NCBI RefSeq assembly: GCF_001280005.1
Contig: NZ_LGDW01000456.1
Location: forward strand, 1-47,095
Length of the DNA stretch: 47,095 nt
Origin: Streptomyces sp. NRRL WC-3618
GTDB taxonomy: Bacteria > Actinomycetota > Actinomycetes > Streptomycetales > Streptomycetaceae
Reading direction: 5' to 3'
The translations under genes and the position numbers were made by a program. Each line of letters begins with the position of its first letter. The stretch's first letter is position 1. The notes below the pieces were generated by a model. It saw nothing but the letters and a program-made list of their open reading frames with translations. It searched no databases and was not told the DNA's origin. Below, piece after piece: positions 1-8,073 of the stretch.

Positions 1-80
1 GGCTGGGGCTGGGGCTGGGGCTGGGGCTGGGGCTCGGTACGGCGATCAGCGTCGCCCTCGGTGCGGCGATCAGCGTGGCC
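1..80. repeat. Hexanucleotide GGGGCT array followed by two tandem 24-bp repeats
   Basis: Positions 1-34 are a tandem GGGGCT array that codes Pro-Gln on the minus strand. Positions 33-56 and 57-80 are two 24-bp direct repeats differing at two bases; they code the 8-residue repeats of the helix-turn-helix protein. The array continues beyond the left edge, so its copy number is unknown. Confidence 0.85.
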
Positions 81-479
81 CTCGGCATGACGTCCGGGCT
101 GGTTGCAGGAGACCGTGCGGGTGACGATGTGGCCGCTGGGGGCGCGTTCGCGGGGACGGCGCAGGTAGCCGTGGGTTTCCAGTTCGCGCAGGGCGGCGGC
201 GATACGGTCCGGGCCCTCCGGGAACTTCCTGGCGAGGGTCTTGATGTCGACGCGGGCACCCGTGGGCAGCGACTGGATGTGCACGGCGAGGCCGATGGCG
301 AGCAGCGACAGCTCGGGGTGCTGGGCGAGGTGGTTGCCGATCACCGTGAAGCGGGTGGTGTGGCGGGTGTTGTCGTGGATGACGCCGGAGACGCCGGAAT
401 TGGGGCGCTGGCGGGGGTGATTCTTGCCTGCGATACGGGCTTGGGCGTGCGAGGGCACGCTAAGGTTTTTCGTATCCAT
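1..479 (-). CDS. Helix-turn-helix domain protein with C-terminal Pro-Gln repeat (C-terminus off the left edge)
   Basis: Reading leftward from an ATG at 479 gives an open frame to the window edge (about 159 codons, no stop). A GAGGAAGAGG ribosome binding site lies about 10 nt upstream and decides the start. Residues about 45-125 look like a winged-helix DNA-binding domain: a helical stretch (HPELSLLAIGLAVHIQSLP), a recognition-helix-like segment (DIKTLARKFPEGPDRIAAAL) and a wing (HGYLRRPRERAP). The tail has two 8-residue repeats ending ADRRTE, then a Pro-Gln repeat coded by CCCCAG units. I know this layout from many Streptomyces helix-turn-helix proteins of unknown target. A DNA-binding regulatory role is inferred. 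The real C-terminus is not visible. Confidence 0.75.
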   Translation of the reverse strand, partial: MDTKNLSVPSHAQARIAGKNHPRQRPNSGVSGVIHDNTRHTTRFTVIGNHLAQHPELSLLAIGLAVHIQSLPTGARVDIKTLARKFPEGPDRIAAALRELETHGYLRRPRERAPSGHIVTRTVSCNQPGRHAEGHADRRTEGDADRRTEPQPQPQPQPQ

Positions 480-507
480 CAGGAAGTTGCCTCTTCCTCG
501 GTGGTCA

Positions 508-543
508 GGCCCTCGCCTTGGGATTGCCTTCCCGGCGAGGGCC
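508..543. other. Perfect 10-bp inverted repeat upstream of the helix-turn-helix gene
   Basis: GGCCCTCGCC at 508-517 pairs with GGCGAGGGCC at 534-543 across a 16-nt spacer. It lies 29 bp upstream of the minus-strand start at 479, so it is in the promoter or 5' leader of that gene. No T-tract follows, which makes a terminator less likely than an operator or leader hairpin. The rest of 480-815 shows no reading frame I would support; the rightward gene at 816 needs its promoter in 550-805. Confidence 0.5.
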
Positions 544-815
544 GTCGCATGTCTACGGTTGTTTGTGGTGATGGTGCTGCGCTGAGCGTAGGGCAGGCAA
601 CCAGTCCCGAATCCAGCCGTGTTGCCGATGTTCACTCGCCCGAGTGAGTTTGCGCGGCGGCGGCAGCGAGGGCCGCGGTGGCCGTCCCAGCGGGCGGGAG
701 GGGTGGGGCTTGGTTGGGTTTCTTTCTCTCCAGATGTTCCTTTGAAAAGAGCGCCGGTCACGCCGGAACCCACGCAGCCAGGATCCGGAGCGGGATCACC
801 TTTCGGTAGGAGACG

Positions 816-1124
816 ATGTCTGGCATGCCGAAGACCACACAGTTGCGTACGTACACCGTCCGGGACGGCCGACTCGACGAGTGGGTGGAGCGGTGGCGGA
901 AGGAAATCGTGCCGCTGCGACTGGAGTTGGGATTCACGATCGGAGGGGCCTGGGTGGACCGGGAGCACAACCAGTTCTTCTGGCTGATCTCGTACGAGGG
1001 CCCGGAGACCTTCGCTGAGCGCAACGCGCTGTACTGGTCGTCGCCCGAGCGCAAAGCCATGAGCCTGGACCCGGACGACTACCTTGTCCGCACCGAAGAG
1101 CGCACGGTCGAACCGTCCTACTGA
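816..1124 (+). CDS. NIPSNAP-family protein (102 aa)
   Basis: A small single-domain protein of 102 residues. The pattern TYTVRDGRLDEWVERW, then EIVPLRLELGF, then GGAWVDREHNQFFWLISYEG and ERNALYW matches the NIPSNAP family, a ferredoxin-like fold of about 100 residues. The biochemical role of bacterial members is mostly unknown. The ATG at 816 has a GGTAGGAG binding site at 805-812; a second ATG three codons on is less well placed. The gene stands alone and converges on the nSTAND gene, with only 8 bp between the two stops. The family call is good; the function is open. Confidence 0.75.
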   Translation: MSGMPKTTQLRTYTVRDGRLDEWVERWRKEIVPLRLELGFTIGGAWVDREHNQFFWLISYEGPETFAERNALYWSSPERKAMSLDPDDYLVRTEERTVEPSY

Positions 1125-1132
1125 TCACCCGG

Positions 1133-4100
1133 TCACCCTGGGTCGAGCGGCAGCAGATGATGCCGCCGTTCCTCGCGGGTGAGGGTACGGAAGACCCTTC
1201 CACGGGCGACCGCCTCCAGCCGGTCGTAGTCCGGCTCCGCCCGCCACACGCGCGCCGTCCCGTCGGCCGATCCCGTGAGCAGCCTCGTGCCGTCCGGGGA
1301 CCAGGCCACGGAGGTCACCTTGCCCTGGTGCACACCGACGACAGCGATCTCCTCGAAGGTGGCAGCGGACCAGACCCGTACGGTGCGGTCGTCGCCCCCC
1401 GTGGCGATGTGTCGGCCGTCGGGTGACCAGGCAACGGCACGAAGCCGTCCCTCATGTCCCTTCAGCACCTCGATACGCCGCCCGGTGACGACGTCCCACA
1501 CGGCGGCCGTCCAGTCGCCGGAAGCGGTGGCGATCCTCGTCTCGTCCGGGGACCAGGCCGCGTCCTCAACGTAGTTGTCGTGGCCGCGCAGAACGGTGAA
1601 CTGCTGCCCCTCCCCGATGTCCCACAGTCGGCACGTACGGTCGTCGGAACAGCTGGCGAGCAGACGTCCGCTCGGCGACCAGGCCACCCGACCCACCCAG
1701 TCCTGGTGTTCCGTCAGTTTCAGCAGCTCGGTCCCGTCCTGCGCGGACAGGACACGCACGGCACCGTCGTGGCCCCCTGTGGCGATCCGTCCGCCGTCCG
1801 GAGACCAGGCGCACCCCTCGACGACCTCACCGTGTCGTTCGAACAGCGTGCCGCCGCGCCCGTCAGTGATCCGGAACAGGCCATCGTTGGTGCTGAACGC
1901 AAGCCGTTCCCCGTGCGGGGCCCAGGCGACGGCCCAGACCCGGTCCTCCAACTCCGTCACCGGTCCGGCCGGAGCACCGGTGGCCGCATCCCACACCCGT
2001 ACGGTGCCGTCGTCCGAGGCCGTGGCGAAGCGGGCACCGTCCCCGGACCACGCGGCCTGGTTGACCGGGTCGCGGTGCCCGTCGGCCAGTACGGCCTCGG
2101 CGCCACGAGGCCGCAGATCCCACACCATGCCGGTGCCGTCGGTGGAGCTGGTGGCGAGCATGGTCCCGCAGGGTGACCAAGTGACGCCCCACACAGTGTC
2201 GGCGTGGCCGCGCAGGACGGCCAGGACCTTGGCGTCCTCGGTTCCGACGATGCGCACGGTGCGGTCGGAGGAGGCACTGGCCAGCATCCGCCCGTCCGGC
2301 GACCAGGCCAGGTTCCACACGTAGTCGGTGTGTCCTCGCAGCAGAAGGCGCAGGTCGCCGGTCTCGGCGTCCCAGATACGGGCGGTGTGGTCCCCGGAGC
2401 CGGTGGCGATCTGCCGCCCGTCCGGCGACCAGGCGATGCCTTCGACGAAGTCGGAGTGCCCGGTGAGTGTGACGGCCGCTCGTCCGGTCGTCAGGTCCCA
2501 CACGATCGCGGTCTGGTCGTGTGCGGCGGAGGCGAGGCGGTTACCGTCCGGGGACCAGGCCACACCCCATACGTCCTCGCCGTGCCCGTTCAGCTCCTGC
2601 ACGAGCCGCCCGGTATCGGCCTCCCAGACCCGTACGATCCGGTCCTTGGAGCCCGCAGCGACATGCTGCCCGTTCGGCGACCAGGCCACCTGTCGGTTGA
2701 TGTCTCGGGCGCCGGTGAGCAGCCGAACGGGCTCCCCCGAGGTGGCGTCCCAGATGCGTACGACACGGTCACGGCCGGCGGTTGCCACTCTCATCGAGTC
2801 CGGTGACCAGGTGACGGACTCGACCATGACCCGGTCGCAGGGCAGCACCAGCAAGCTGCGTCCGGACCGCGCGTCGTGAACACGGGCAGTGCCGTCCCTG
2901 GATGCCGTGGCCAGCATGCGCCCGTCGGGCGACCACGCGATGTGCCGAACAGTGTCGGTGTGCCCGTCGAGCCGGGAGCGGAGGTGACTCGCCGCCAGCG
3001 CCGCCATCAGCCCGCGCCGGGCTGATGGCGTGGGCGTGCACTCGCCGAGCGCGGCGAGCGAGAGCAGCAGGGAGCGCTCCGGCTCGCTCTCCGCGCTGAG
3101 AAGGACCTGGCGGCCGATACTTTCGGAGACCCGGCTCACGAAGGTCAGGTCGCGGCGCTGTGAGGACTCGACGAGAGCGCGGGTGGGCGCGGACGCCTGC
3201 CCGGACTCCTCCAGTGCTTCGAGCCAGCGCCGGGCCACCGTGAGGCGCTCCCCGGTGAGGAGATAGTCGTCGCTGCGTCCGGCCCGCTCCCAGTCGGCCG
3301 CCCACCGCTCCAGTTCGGCACGCTCGCGAAGTCGTTCGGCCCGCGCCTCGACCTCCTGCCGCAGCGGCGCCCACTGGCGGAACAAGGCTTCGTGTGTCAC
3401 CTGCGCATAGGGCTCCCTAACGGTTGCGGAGCCGTCGCCTGCGACGTCGGTGCGCAGCAGCCGCGCCTCGACGAAGGCATCGACGACATGGCGGTCCCGT
3501 TCATCGAGTTCGGACAGCGGCACATGGCGGCGAGCCACGTCCTGGCCCTCGACGGTGACGAATCTGAGCAGGACGCGGAGGACTGAGTCGATACCCACGC
3601 CCGCGCCAAGCCCGGTCACGGTGTTGTCCGCCTGGCGCGCCAGCGCGCCAGGTACTCCGCCGAGCCGCCGGTACAACTCCTCGGTGACAGTCCCGCCAGG
3701 GCCGGAGGCGAAGTACAACTCCTGGAGGAGGTAGGCGAGCAGCGGTAGTGCGTCGTCCGTCCCGGTCTCACTCACGATGGAGTCGACGACTCCGGGTTCA
3801 AAGTTGAGGCCGACGAGGGCGCCAGGTCTCTCCACGACGTCGGCGAGCTGTGTTCTGCCCAATGTGCCGATGGCGACGGGATGTTGGAGGAGTTCCGCGT
3901 GTCCGGTGCCAAGGAGCCGACCGAGGAGGTCCACCCGGAGAGTGACCAGTACGCGGACCGCCGAGTCCTGTTCCACGCAGATGCGCAGCGCTTCGAGGAA
4001 CTGGGCACGTTCACGCTCGCCCGCCAGGGTGACGATTTCCTCGAACTGGTCGACGACGAGGAGTATCCGCCGGAACCGGCCGCCACGCAGCCGCGACAGC

Positions 4101-4687
4101 TCGGCACGCAGCGCATCCGGCCCCTGGCGCAGCCTGCGCAGTACGGCGCTCGCCGGTTCCTGCCCGTCGGCGACGGCCGCCAGCGCACCCGCGAGGGAAC
4201 CCAGCGGGTTGGGACCGGGGGCGAAGGCCGGTACGACGGTCCAGCGGCGTTCCCGAAGCCGGGGCATCACCCCGGCCCTGACCAGCGAGGACTTTCCGCT
4301 CCCGGACGCCCCGACCAGCACCAGGAACCGCTCCCCGGGGCGGGTCGCGGTGGCGTTCAGCCTTCGTGCCAGCTCGGCGGCCTGCGCCTCCCGGCCGAAG
4401 TAGACGGCTGCCTCGTCCTCGTCGAATGCGTCGAGACCCGGGTACGGAACCCGCTGACGCGGCCACTCGGTCCGGGGCGGCGCGGGATTCTCCAGCCGGT
4501 AGACGACGACCTGCCCAACCACCAGCGCCACGATCAGCAGCCCGATAGCCGGAACGGAGAACCGCTGAATCGCCTCCAGCGCCCAGGGAACCTCATCGGT
4601 GCTGGTCGCGTAGTTGGTAGCGATTCCCAGGAGGCAGGCGATGAGTGCCAGCATGATCTGGAGCGCGACCTGCAAGCGGTTCCTCAT
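1133..4687 (-). CDS. Membrane-anchored nSTAND1 NTPase with 14 WD40 repeats
   Basis: 1184 residues. Two transmembrane helices (about 7-24 and 45-63) precede a linker with PYPGLDAF (81-88) and FGRE, the usual lead-in of nSTAND1 NTPases. Walker A is GASGSGKSS (126-134) and Walker B is ILLVVDQFEE (208-217). A helical stretch to about 575 leads into 14 WD40 units of about 42 residues, each with a WSPDG-like core and most ending in WD or a similar pair, enough for two seven-bladed propellers. STAND proteins act as ligand-triggered switches in signalling and in antiphage defence; here the N-terminal effector position holds only membrane helices. The ligand and output are not visible. The ATG at 4687 has only a weak binding site, so the start is less certain than the rest. 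Confidence 0.9.
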   Translation of the reverse strand: MRNRLQVALQIMLALIACLLGIATNYATSTDEVPWALEAIQRFSVPAIGLLIVALVVGQVVVYRLENPAPPRTEWPRQRVPYPGLDAFDEDEAAVYFGREAQAAELARRLNATATRPGERFLVLVGASGSGKSSLVRAGVMPRLRERRWTVVPAFAPGPNPLGSLAGALAAVADGQEPASAVLRRLRQGPDALRAELSRLRGGRFRRILLVVDQFEEIVTLAGERERAQFLEALRICVEQDSAVRVLVTLRVDLLGRLLGTGHAELLQHPVAIGTLGRTQLADVVERPGALVGLNFEPGVVDSIVSETGTDDALPLLAYLLQELYFASGPGGTVTEELYRRLGGVPGALARQADNTVTGLGAGVGIDSVLRVLLRFVTVEGQDVARRHVPLSELDERDRHVVDAFVEARLLRTDVAGDGSATVREPYAQVTHEALFRQWAPLRQEVEARAERLRERAELERWAADWERAGRSDDYLLTGERLTVARRWLEALEESGQASAPTRALVESSQRRDLTFVSRVSESIGRQVLLSAESEPERSLLLSLAALGECTPTPSARRGLMAALAASHLRSRLDGHTDTVRHIAWSPDGRMLATASRDGTARVHDARSGRSLLVLPCDRVMVESVTWSPDSMRVATAGRDRVVRIWDATSGEPVRLLTGARDINRQVAWSPNGQHVAAGSKDRIVRVWEADTGRLVQELNGHGEDVWGVAWSPDGNRLASAAHDQTAIVWDLTTGRAAVTLTGHSDFVEGIAWSPDGRQIATGSGDHTARIWDAETGDLRLLLRGHTDYVWNLAWSPDGRMLASASSDRTVRIVGTEDAKVLAVLRGHADTVWGVTWSPCGTMLATSSTDGTGMVWDLRPRGAEAVLADGHRDPVNQAAWSGDGARFATASDDGTVRVWDAATGAPAGPVTELEDRVWAVAWAPHGERLAFSTNDGLFRITDGRGGTLFERHGEVVEGCAWSPDGGRIATGGHDGAVRVLSAQDGTELLKLTEHQDWVGRVAWSPSGRLLASCSDDRTCRLWDIGEGQQFTVLRGHDNYVEDAAWSPDETRIATASGDWTAAVWDVVTGRRIEVLKGHEGRLRAVAWSPDGRHIATGGDDRTVRVWSAATFEEIAVVGVHQGKVTSVAWSPDGTRLLTGSADGTARVWRAEPDYDRLEAVARGRVFRTLTREERRHHLLPLDPG
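1230..2990 (-). repeat. Tandem ~126-bp WD40 coding repeats
   Basis: A GTCCGG-GACCAGGCC-like block recurs about every 120-130 bp across the 3' half of the nSTAND gene. It codes the WSPDG core of each WD40 unit. Fourteen units can be counted. The DNA similarity between units is high enough to make unequal recombination plausible. Confidence 0.85.
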
Positions 4688-4924
4688 CCGGCACCGCTCA
4701 TGGCCGTGTCGCTACCCGCCAGCACCGCTCAGCCCCCGTTTCACCGACACCGAACCAGCCGGCACCGCGTCAGCGGCCCGCTCACCCTTGGACCGGCAGG
4801 GCAGGGCGCTCATGACCATCTTCAGGGGCATCGCAGGTGCGTTCAACAGTGCGTACGGGTTTCGGCCAGGCAGGCTGCGGTGCTCCCGATCCAGCGTGAA
4901 CCGGGAAACGCCACAGGGCGCGTC

Positions 4925-5386
4925 CTATGTCAGGGGTTCACTCTTCGGGACCAGTGCATCCGATGGAAGTACAACATCGGCCCACACCGTTTTGCGTGGG
5001 CGCAACCCCGGACTCCACCCCCACCGGTCGGCAAGCGCCTCCACCAGGGCGAGGCCTCGCCCGAACTCCGCGTCGGCGGACGGCGGACGAGGGGTGGGCG
5101 GACGGTCGCCGCAAGTATCGGTCACCTCGATGCGCAGGGTGTCGGCGATGACGTACACCGTGAGCCGGAAGTCGCGGCCCGGGACGCGTCCGTGAGTGAC
5201 GGCGTTGGCCGCCAACTCGGCCACGATCTGACGTGCCGGGTCCACCGGCAGTCCCCAGGAGCGGAGTTGCTCGGCGGTGAGCAGCCGGGCCAGGCGGGCA
5301 CCTCGGGGCGTGGGAGACAACCGCACGCTGAAGTTACGGAAGAAGTGTTCGAGTTGGGCCTCGGGGGCGGAGGTTTCTTGATTCAC
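4925..5386 (-). CDS. RsbW-like ATP-binding protein (anti-sigma/HATPase_c type, 153 aa)
   Basis: A single GHKL ATPase domain. The N-box VAELAANAVTHG (E57, N61), the G1 box VTDTCGD (88-94) and the G2 box GRGLALVEALADRWG (109-123) are all present. Stand-alone proteins of this kind are numerous in Streptomyces and resemble the anti-sigma kinases RsbW/SpoIIAB; many are encoded next to XRE/DUF5753 regulators, as here. The partner sigma or anti-anti-sigma factor is unknown. The start is GTG at 5386. It is divergent from the regulator at 5543, with 156 bp shared upstream DNA. A gap of 237 bp to the nSTAND gene contains no supported feature. Confidence 0.88.
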   Translation of the reverse strand: MNQETSAPEAQLEHFFRNFSVRLSPTPRGARLARLLTAEQLRSWGLPVDPARQIVAELAANAVTHGRVPGRDFRLTVYVIADTLRIEVTDTCGDRPPTPRPPSADAEFGRGLALVEALADRWGWSPGLRPRKTVWADVVLPSDALVPKSEPLT

Positions 5387-5448
5387 GTCACTCAGAGTGG
5401 CCGCACATGCCTACCGTGAGCAGTGACTCCGCCGTTGCGTACGGTGAC

Positions 5449-5484
5449 TGTCCGGAGCTTGTCCGATCGTGTCCGGGCTGTCGG
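5449..5484. promoter_or_regulatory. Three TGTCCG direct repeats plus one variant in the divergent promoter region
   Basis: TGTCCG occurs at 5449, 5460 and 5470, and TGTCGG at 5479. The spacing of 11, 10 and 9 bp puts the copies on roughly the same face of the helix. They sit between the ATPase gene and the XRE regulator gene, which makes them a candidate operator for that regulator. This is inference from position and spacing only. Confidence 0.4.
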
Positions 5485-5542
5485 GACGGGGCGTACGGGT
5501 AGGGGCGGGACAGTACAGCGCGGTACGACGGAGGGGCGCGAC

Positions 5543-6418
5543 ATGAGCGTGGACAGTGACGCGGGACAGCTCAAGAGCGAGGCGGACGAGCCGGGTTGGG
5601 AGGTGGATCCCGACGACGAGTGGGGTGTGGCGGTCGTGGAGACCGTCGGGCGGCAACTGAAACTGCGGCGGGAGGCGGTGGGGATGAGCGCCGCCGACTT
5701 CGGCCGGGCCCTCGGGTACGGCGAGGACCTCGTTTACAAGATCGAGGGCGGGAAGCGGATCGCTCGGCCCGAGTACCTGGTGAAGGCGGACAAGGTGCTG
5801 AGGGCGGATGGGCTGATCTCCGCCATGAACGAGGACTTGGAGAAGGTCCAGTACCCGAAGAAGGTTCGGGCCATCGCGAATATGGAAGCAAAGGCGGTGG
5901 AGGTCGGGGTGTACGAGTGCATCAACATCGTCGGCCTGTTGCAGACGCCCGAGCACGCGCGAGCCTTGTTCGACGTGTGGCAACCGTCGTACTCGAAAGG
6001 GGAGATGGAACGTCGCGTGTCGGCTCGCATGGCCCGCCAGTCGATCTTCGACCGTGACCCCGCGCCCGCACTCAGCTTCGTGCAGGAAGAGGCAACGCTC
6101 CGACGCCGAGTCGGAGGCACAATGGAGCGGCGACAGCAGTTCGAACGTCTGCTGGAAGTGGGACGATTGCGCAACGTCACACTTCAGGTGATGCCGATGG
6201 ACAGTGCGCCCCATCCCGGCATGGGTGGCAGGATTGAGCTGCTGAAGTTCGCTGACGGCAGCGCCATCGGGCGCTCCGACGGTGCGTTCAACGGCCGCCC
6301 GATTTCCGAACCGAAGCAGCTGAGGGTCCTTGAGCTGCGATTTGGCACAGTCCGGGCACTGGCTCTTCCACCGAGGGAGTCGCTGGCTCTCATCGAACAA
6401 CTGCTGGGAGAAACATGA
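5543..6418 (+). CDS. XRE-family regulator with C-terminal DUF5753
   Basis: 291 residues from the ATG at 5543, chosen because GGAGGGGC (5530-5537) precedes it. An open frame continues upstream to 5423, but that part lacks a binding site and reads like non-coding sequence. A helix-turn-helix of the XRE/Cro type lies at about 34-86 (RREAVGMSAADFGRALGYGEDLVYKIEGGKR). The remainder is a DUF5753 domain (VGVYECINIVGLLQTPEHARAL, then RMARQSIF and later PQVMPM-like strands). Such proteins pair with DUF397 proteins in Streptomyces; WhiJ and its relatives are known examples linked to development. Its stop overlaps the next start by 4 bp. Confidence 0.92.
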   Translation: MSVDSDAGQLKSEADEPGWEVDPDDEWGVAVVETVGRQLKLRREAVGMSAADFGRALGYGEDLVYKIEGGKRIARPEYLVKADKVLRADGLISAMNEDLEKVQYPKKVRAIANMEAKAVEVGVYECINIVGLLQTPEHARALFDVWQPSYSKGEMERRVSARMARQSIFDRDPAPALSFVQEEATLRRRVGGTMERRQQFERLLEVGRLRNVTLQVMPMDSAPHPGMGGRIELLKFADGSAIGRSDGAFNGRPISEPKQLRVLELRFGTVRALALPPRESLALIEQLLGET

Positions 6419-6660
6419 TCCGCAAGACCTCCGCCGGGGACGCCTCCGAACTGGCCTGGTTCAAGAGCAGCTACAGCAGCGGCCCCGACGGCGACTCCTG
6501 CGTCGAGGTCGCCACAACTCCCGGCGCCATCCACGTGCGCGATTCCAAGAACATAGAGACAGGCCCCCGTCTGGCCTTCACCCCCGCCACCTGGGCCGAG
6601 TTCGTGCCGTACTCGACCGAACTGGGTGACACGATGGCCGAAACGTTGCACTGGGCGTGA
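6415..6660 (+). CDS. DUF397 domain protein (81 aa)
   Basis: The typical DUF397 pattern is visible: W-F-K-S-SYSSGPDGDSCVEVA, then IHVRDSKN, then FTPATWAEFV. It overlaps the regulator gene by an ATGA, so the two are very likely translated together. DUF397 proteins are small partners of XRE/DUF5753 regulators in actinomycetes and are thought to act through them; the mechanism is not settled. Length is normal for the family. Confidence 0.92.
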   Translation: MIRKTSAGDASELAWFKSSYSSGPDGDSCVEVATTPGAIHVRDSKNIETGPRLAFTPATWAEFVPYSTELGDTMAETLHWA

Positions 6661-7209
6661 ATGATGGCTAGTGAGCCCGACAGAGGCTTCAGGACTTGGG
6701 AAGGCTTCGCACTTGCCGGGATGGTGATCACCCTCGGTGGTTCGGTGGTCATGGCGCTCAGCTTGTGGAAGTGGTTCGCCCGGACGACAGCGCCGGTGGC
6801 GCTCAACTGGCCCGGTGGATCATGGGCGTTCGGGGTTGCCGCCGGAGTGGTCGTGGCCCTCGGCTTTCTCGGCGCCTCGTGGCTCTCTGGACTGGCCGTC
6901 AGGGGGTCGCGGCTGCGGCAGGTAGGCCATGGGGTCGGCACGGCGGTCTGCGGGGGAACGGCATTCGCCATATTGATGTACGTTCTCGCCTCCCTGCCCG
7001 GCAAGAACTGCCCGTCATACAGGGACGGTTGCCAATACATCCCCGGAACGGGAAGCGCCCTCATCACCTGCCTGGCCACCTCAGCACTTCTGGGATGGGG
7101 CGTGTATCGCATCCAGAAAGCTCGGGCCGAGAAGCGCCAGACTCGTGAGCGTGAGCGAATACGGAAGCTGCGCAAGAAGGGCAAAGGGAAGACCCGCAAG
7201 GCCCGGTAG
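6661..7209 (+). CDS. Small membrane protein with basic C-terminal tail (182 aa)
   Basis: Four hydrophobic segments are visible (about 15-36, 53-73, 91-112 and 135-153), followed by a highly basic tail rich in Arg and Lys (KKGKGKTRKAR at the end). Two cysteines lie in the loop before the last segment. No family recognised. The frame begins directly after the DUF397 stop, with ATG at 6661 and again at 6664, so it looks like the third gene of the regulator operon. The basic tail could bind nucleic acid or acidic lipid, but that is a guess. Confidence 0.7.
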   Translation: MMASEPDRGFRTWEGFALAGMVITLGGSVVMALSLWKWFARTTAPVALNWPGGSWAFGVAAGVVVALGFLGASWLSGLAVRGSRLRQVGHGVGTAVCGGTAFAILMYVLASLPGKNCPSYRDGCQYIPGTGSALITCLATSALLGWGVYRIQKARAEKRQTRERERIRKLRKKGKGKTRKAR

Positions 7210-7270
7210 TTCACGCCTTGCGGACCGGCTCGCCGCGTGAACACGACGGTCAGGCGATAGCGGAACCCGG

Positions 7271-7292
7271 CGGCTGAAGTGCGGTTCAGCCG
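7271..7292. terminator. Hairpin between convergent genes
   Basis: CGGCTGAA (7271-7278) pairs with TTCAGCCG (7285-7292) around a 6-nt loop. A second stem, GTTCACGC (7209-7216) with GCGTGAAC (7235-7242), lies just to its left. The two sit between the ends of the rightward membrane protein gene and the leftward gene ending at 7286, where a bidirectional terminator would be expected. No T-tract is present. Confidence 0.4.
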
Positions 7293-8029
7293 GCTATCAC
7301 AGGCAAAGCATCCGTGCCTGCGAGCGGTTCGGCAAAGGAGACGGTCTGGAGGATGGCCGCCATCATGTCGCAGAACTCGGCCCAATACTCCGTGGATGCC
7401 GTGTAGAGGGTGAAGATCGCGGTGAACGGGCCAGTGGGGAAAGGGACATGGACCTGGATCTGCCCGGCAAGGAGGTCCGTGGCCTCACCACTCGCCGTCA
7501 CGTCTGGCGACAACTTGAGCTTGCGCATGGTTACGCAGAACACCGCCGGCCCGCATGGCAGGTCGAGCCAGCGAGCGTCGTTGTACGGATCCCTGGAGAG
7601 CGTCGCGAGGATTCCCTGGGCCACGATGTCCGTGTCGGCAGCGGCTTGGTCCGTCGGTATGGCAGCCACGGTGAACGCGCACTGGGCGGCACCGTCGGAA
7701 AGGCTGTGCCTGGCAACATCTCCGCTTTCGTCTCCGTCTCCTTCGTCGTCCGCCGTGGAGAACAGGCCCATCGCGGCGTACGAGACTCCGGTGCCGGCCA
7801 TGAGTTCGGCTATGGCTGCGTAGTAGGGGGCGGCGGGCTCCCAAATGGTGTCGTCGCCGCCGGAGTAGAGCGCTCGTACGAAGGTCTGGGCGCGCTCGGC
7901 ACGCTCTTCGGGAGTAGCGGCGAGAGGGAGAGCGAAGAATCCCTCCGGGACGTTGAACGAGAGGGGCGGGGGCTCCGCAGCAGCCGGGGTGGGCAGGAGC
8001 GCGCTCGTCGAGTCGGTAGGGGCTGTCAT
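7286..8029 (-). CDS. Unknown protein at the end of the WXG100-associated block (247 aa)
   Basis: No domain recognised. There is no signal peptide and no clear membrane helix. The N-terminus is rich in Ala, Pro and Thr, then comes a mixed alpha/beta protein with an acidic Asp/Glu stretch (ADDEGDGDESGD) near residue 95. The start is ATG at 8029. It follows the PH-like membrane protein gene by 44 bp in the same direction and is likely co-transcribed. Its placement suggests a chaperone or immunity-like accessory of the upstream type VII-like substrate, but nothing in the sequence shows that. Confidence 0.7.
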   Translation of the reverse strand: MTAPTDSTSALLPTPAAAEPPPLSFNVPEGFFALPLAATPEERAERAQTFVRALYSGGDDTIWEPAAPYYAAIAELMAGTGVSYAAMGLFSTADDEGDGDESGDVARHSLSDGAAQCAFTVAAIPTDQAAADTDIVAQGILATLSRDPYNDARWLDLPCGPAVFCVTMRKLKLSPDVTASGEATDLLAGQIQVHVPFPTGPFTAIFTLYTASTEYWAEFCDMMAAILQTVSFAEPLAGTDALPVIAG

Positions 8030-8073
8030 GGCGGTGGGGTCGTCCTTGGAGGGTTCAGAGGCAGAGCCGGAGT

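Noticed and set aside
75..647. Rightward 190-codon frame at the left edge
   Set aside because: The leftward helix-turn-helix frame has the binding site, codon bias and domain pattern; this one is its shadow.
1230..2990. Regular ~126-bp repeats considered as a CRISPR-like or satellite array
   Set aside because: They are in-frame WD40 coding units with no unique spacers.
4688..4924. Possible small gene between the nSTAND and ATPase genes
   Set aside because: No frame with a binding site and normal codon bias.
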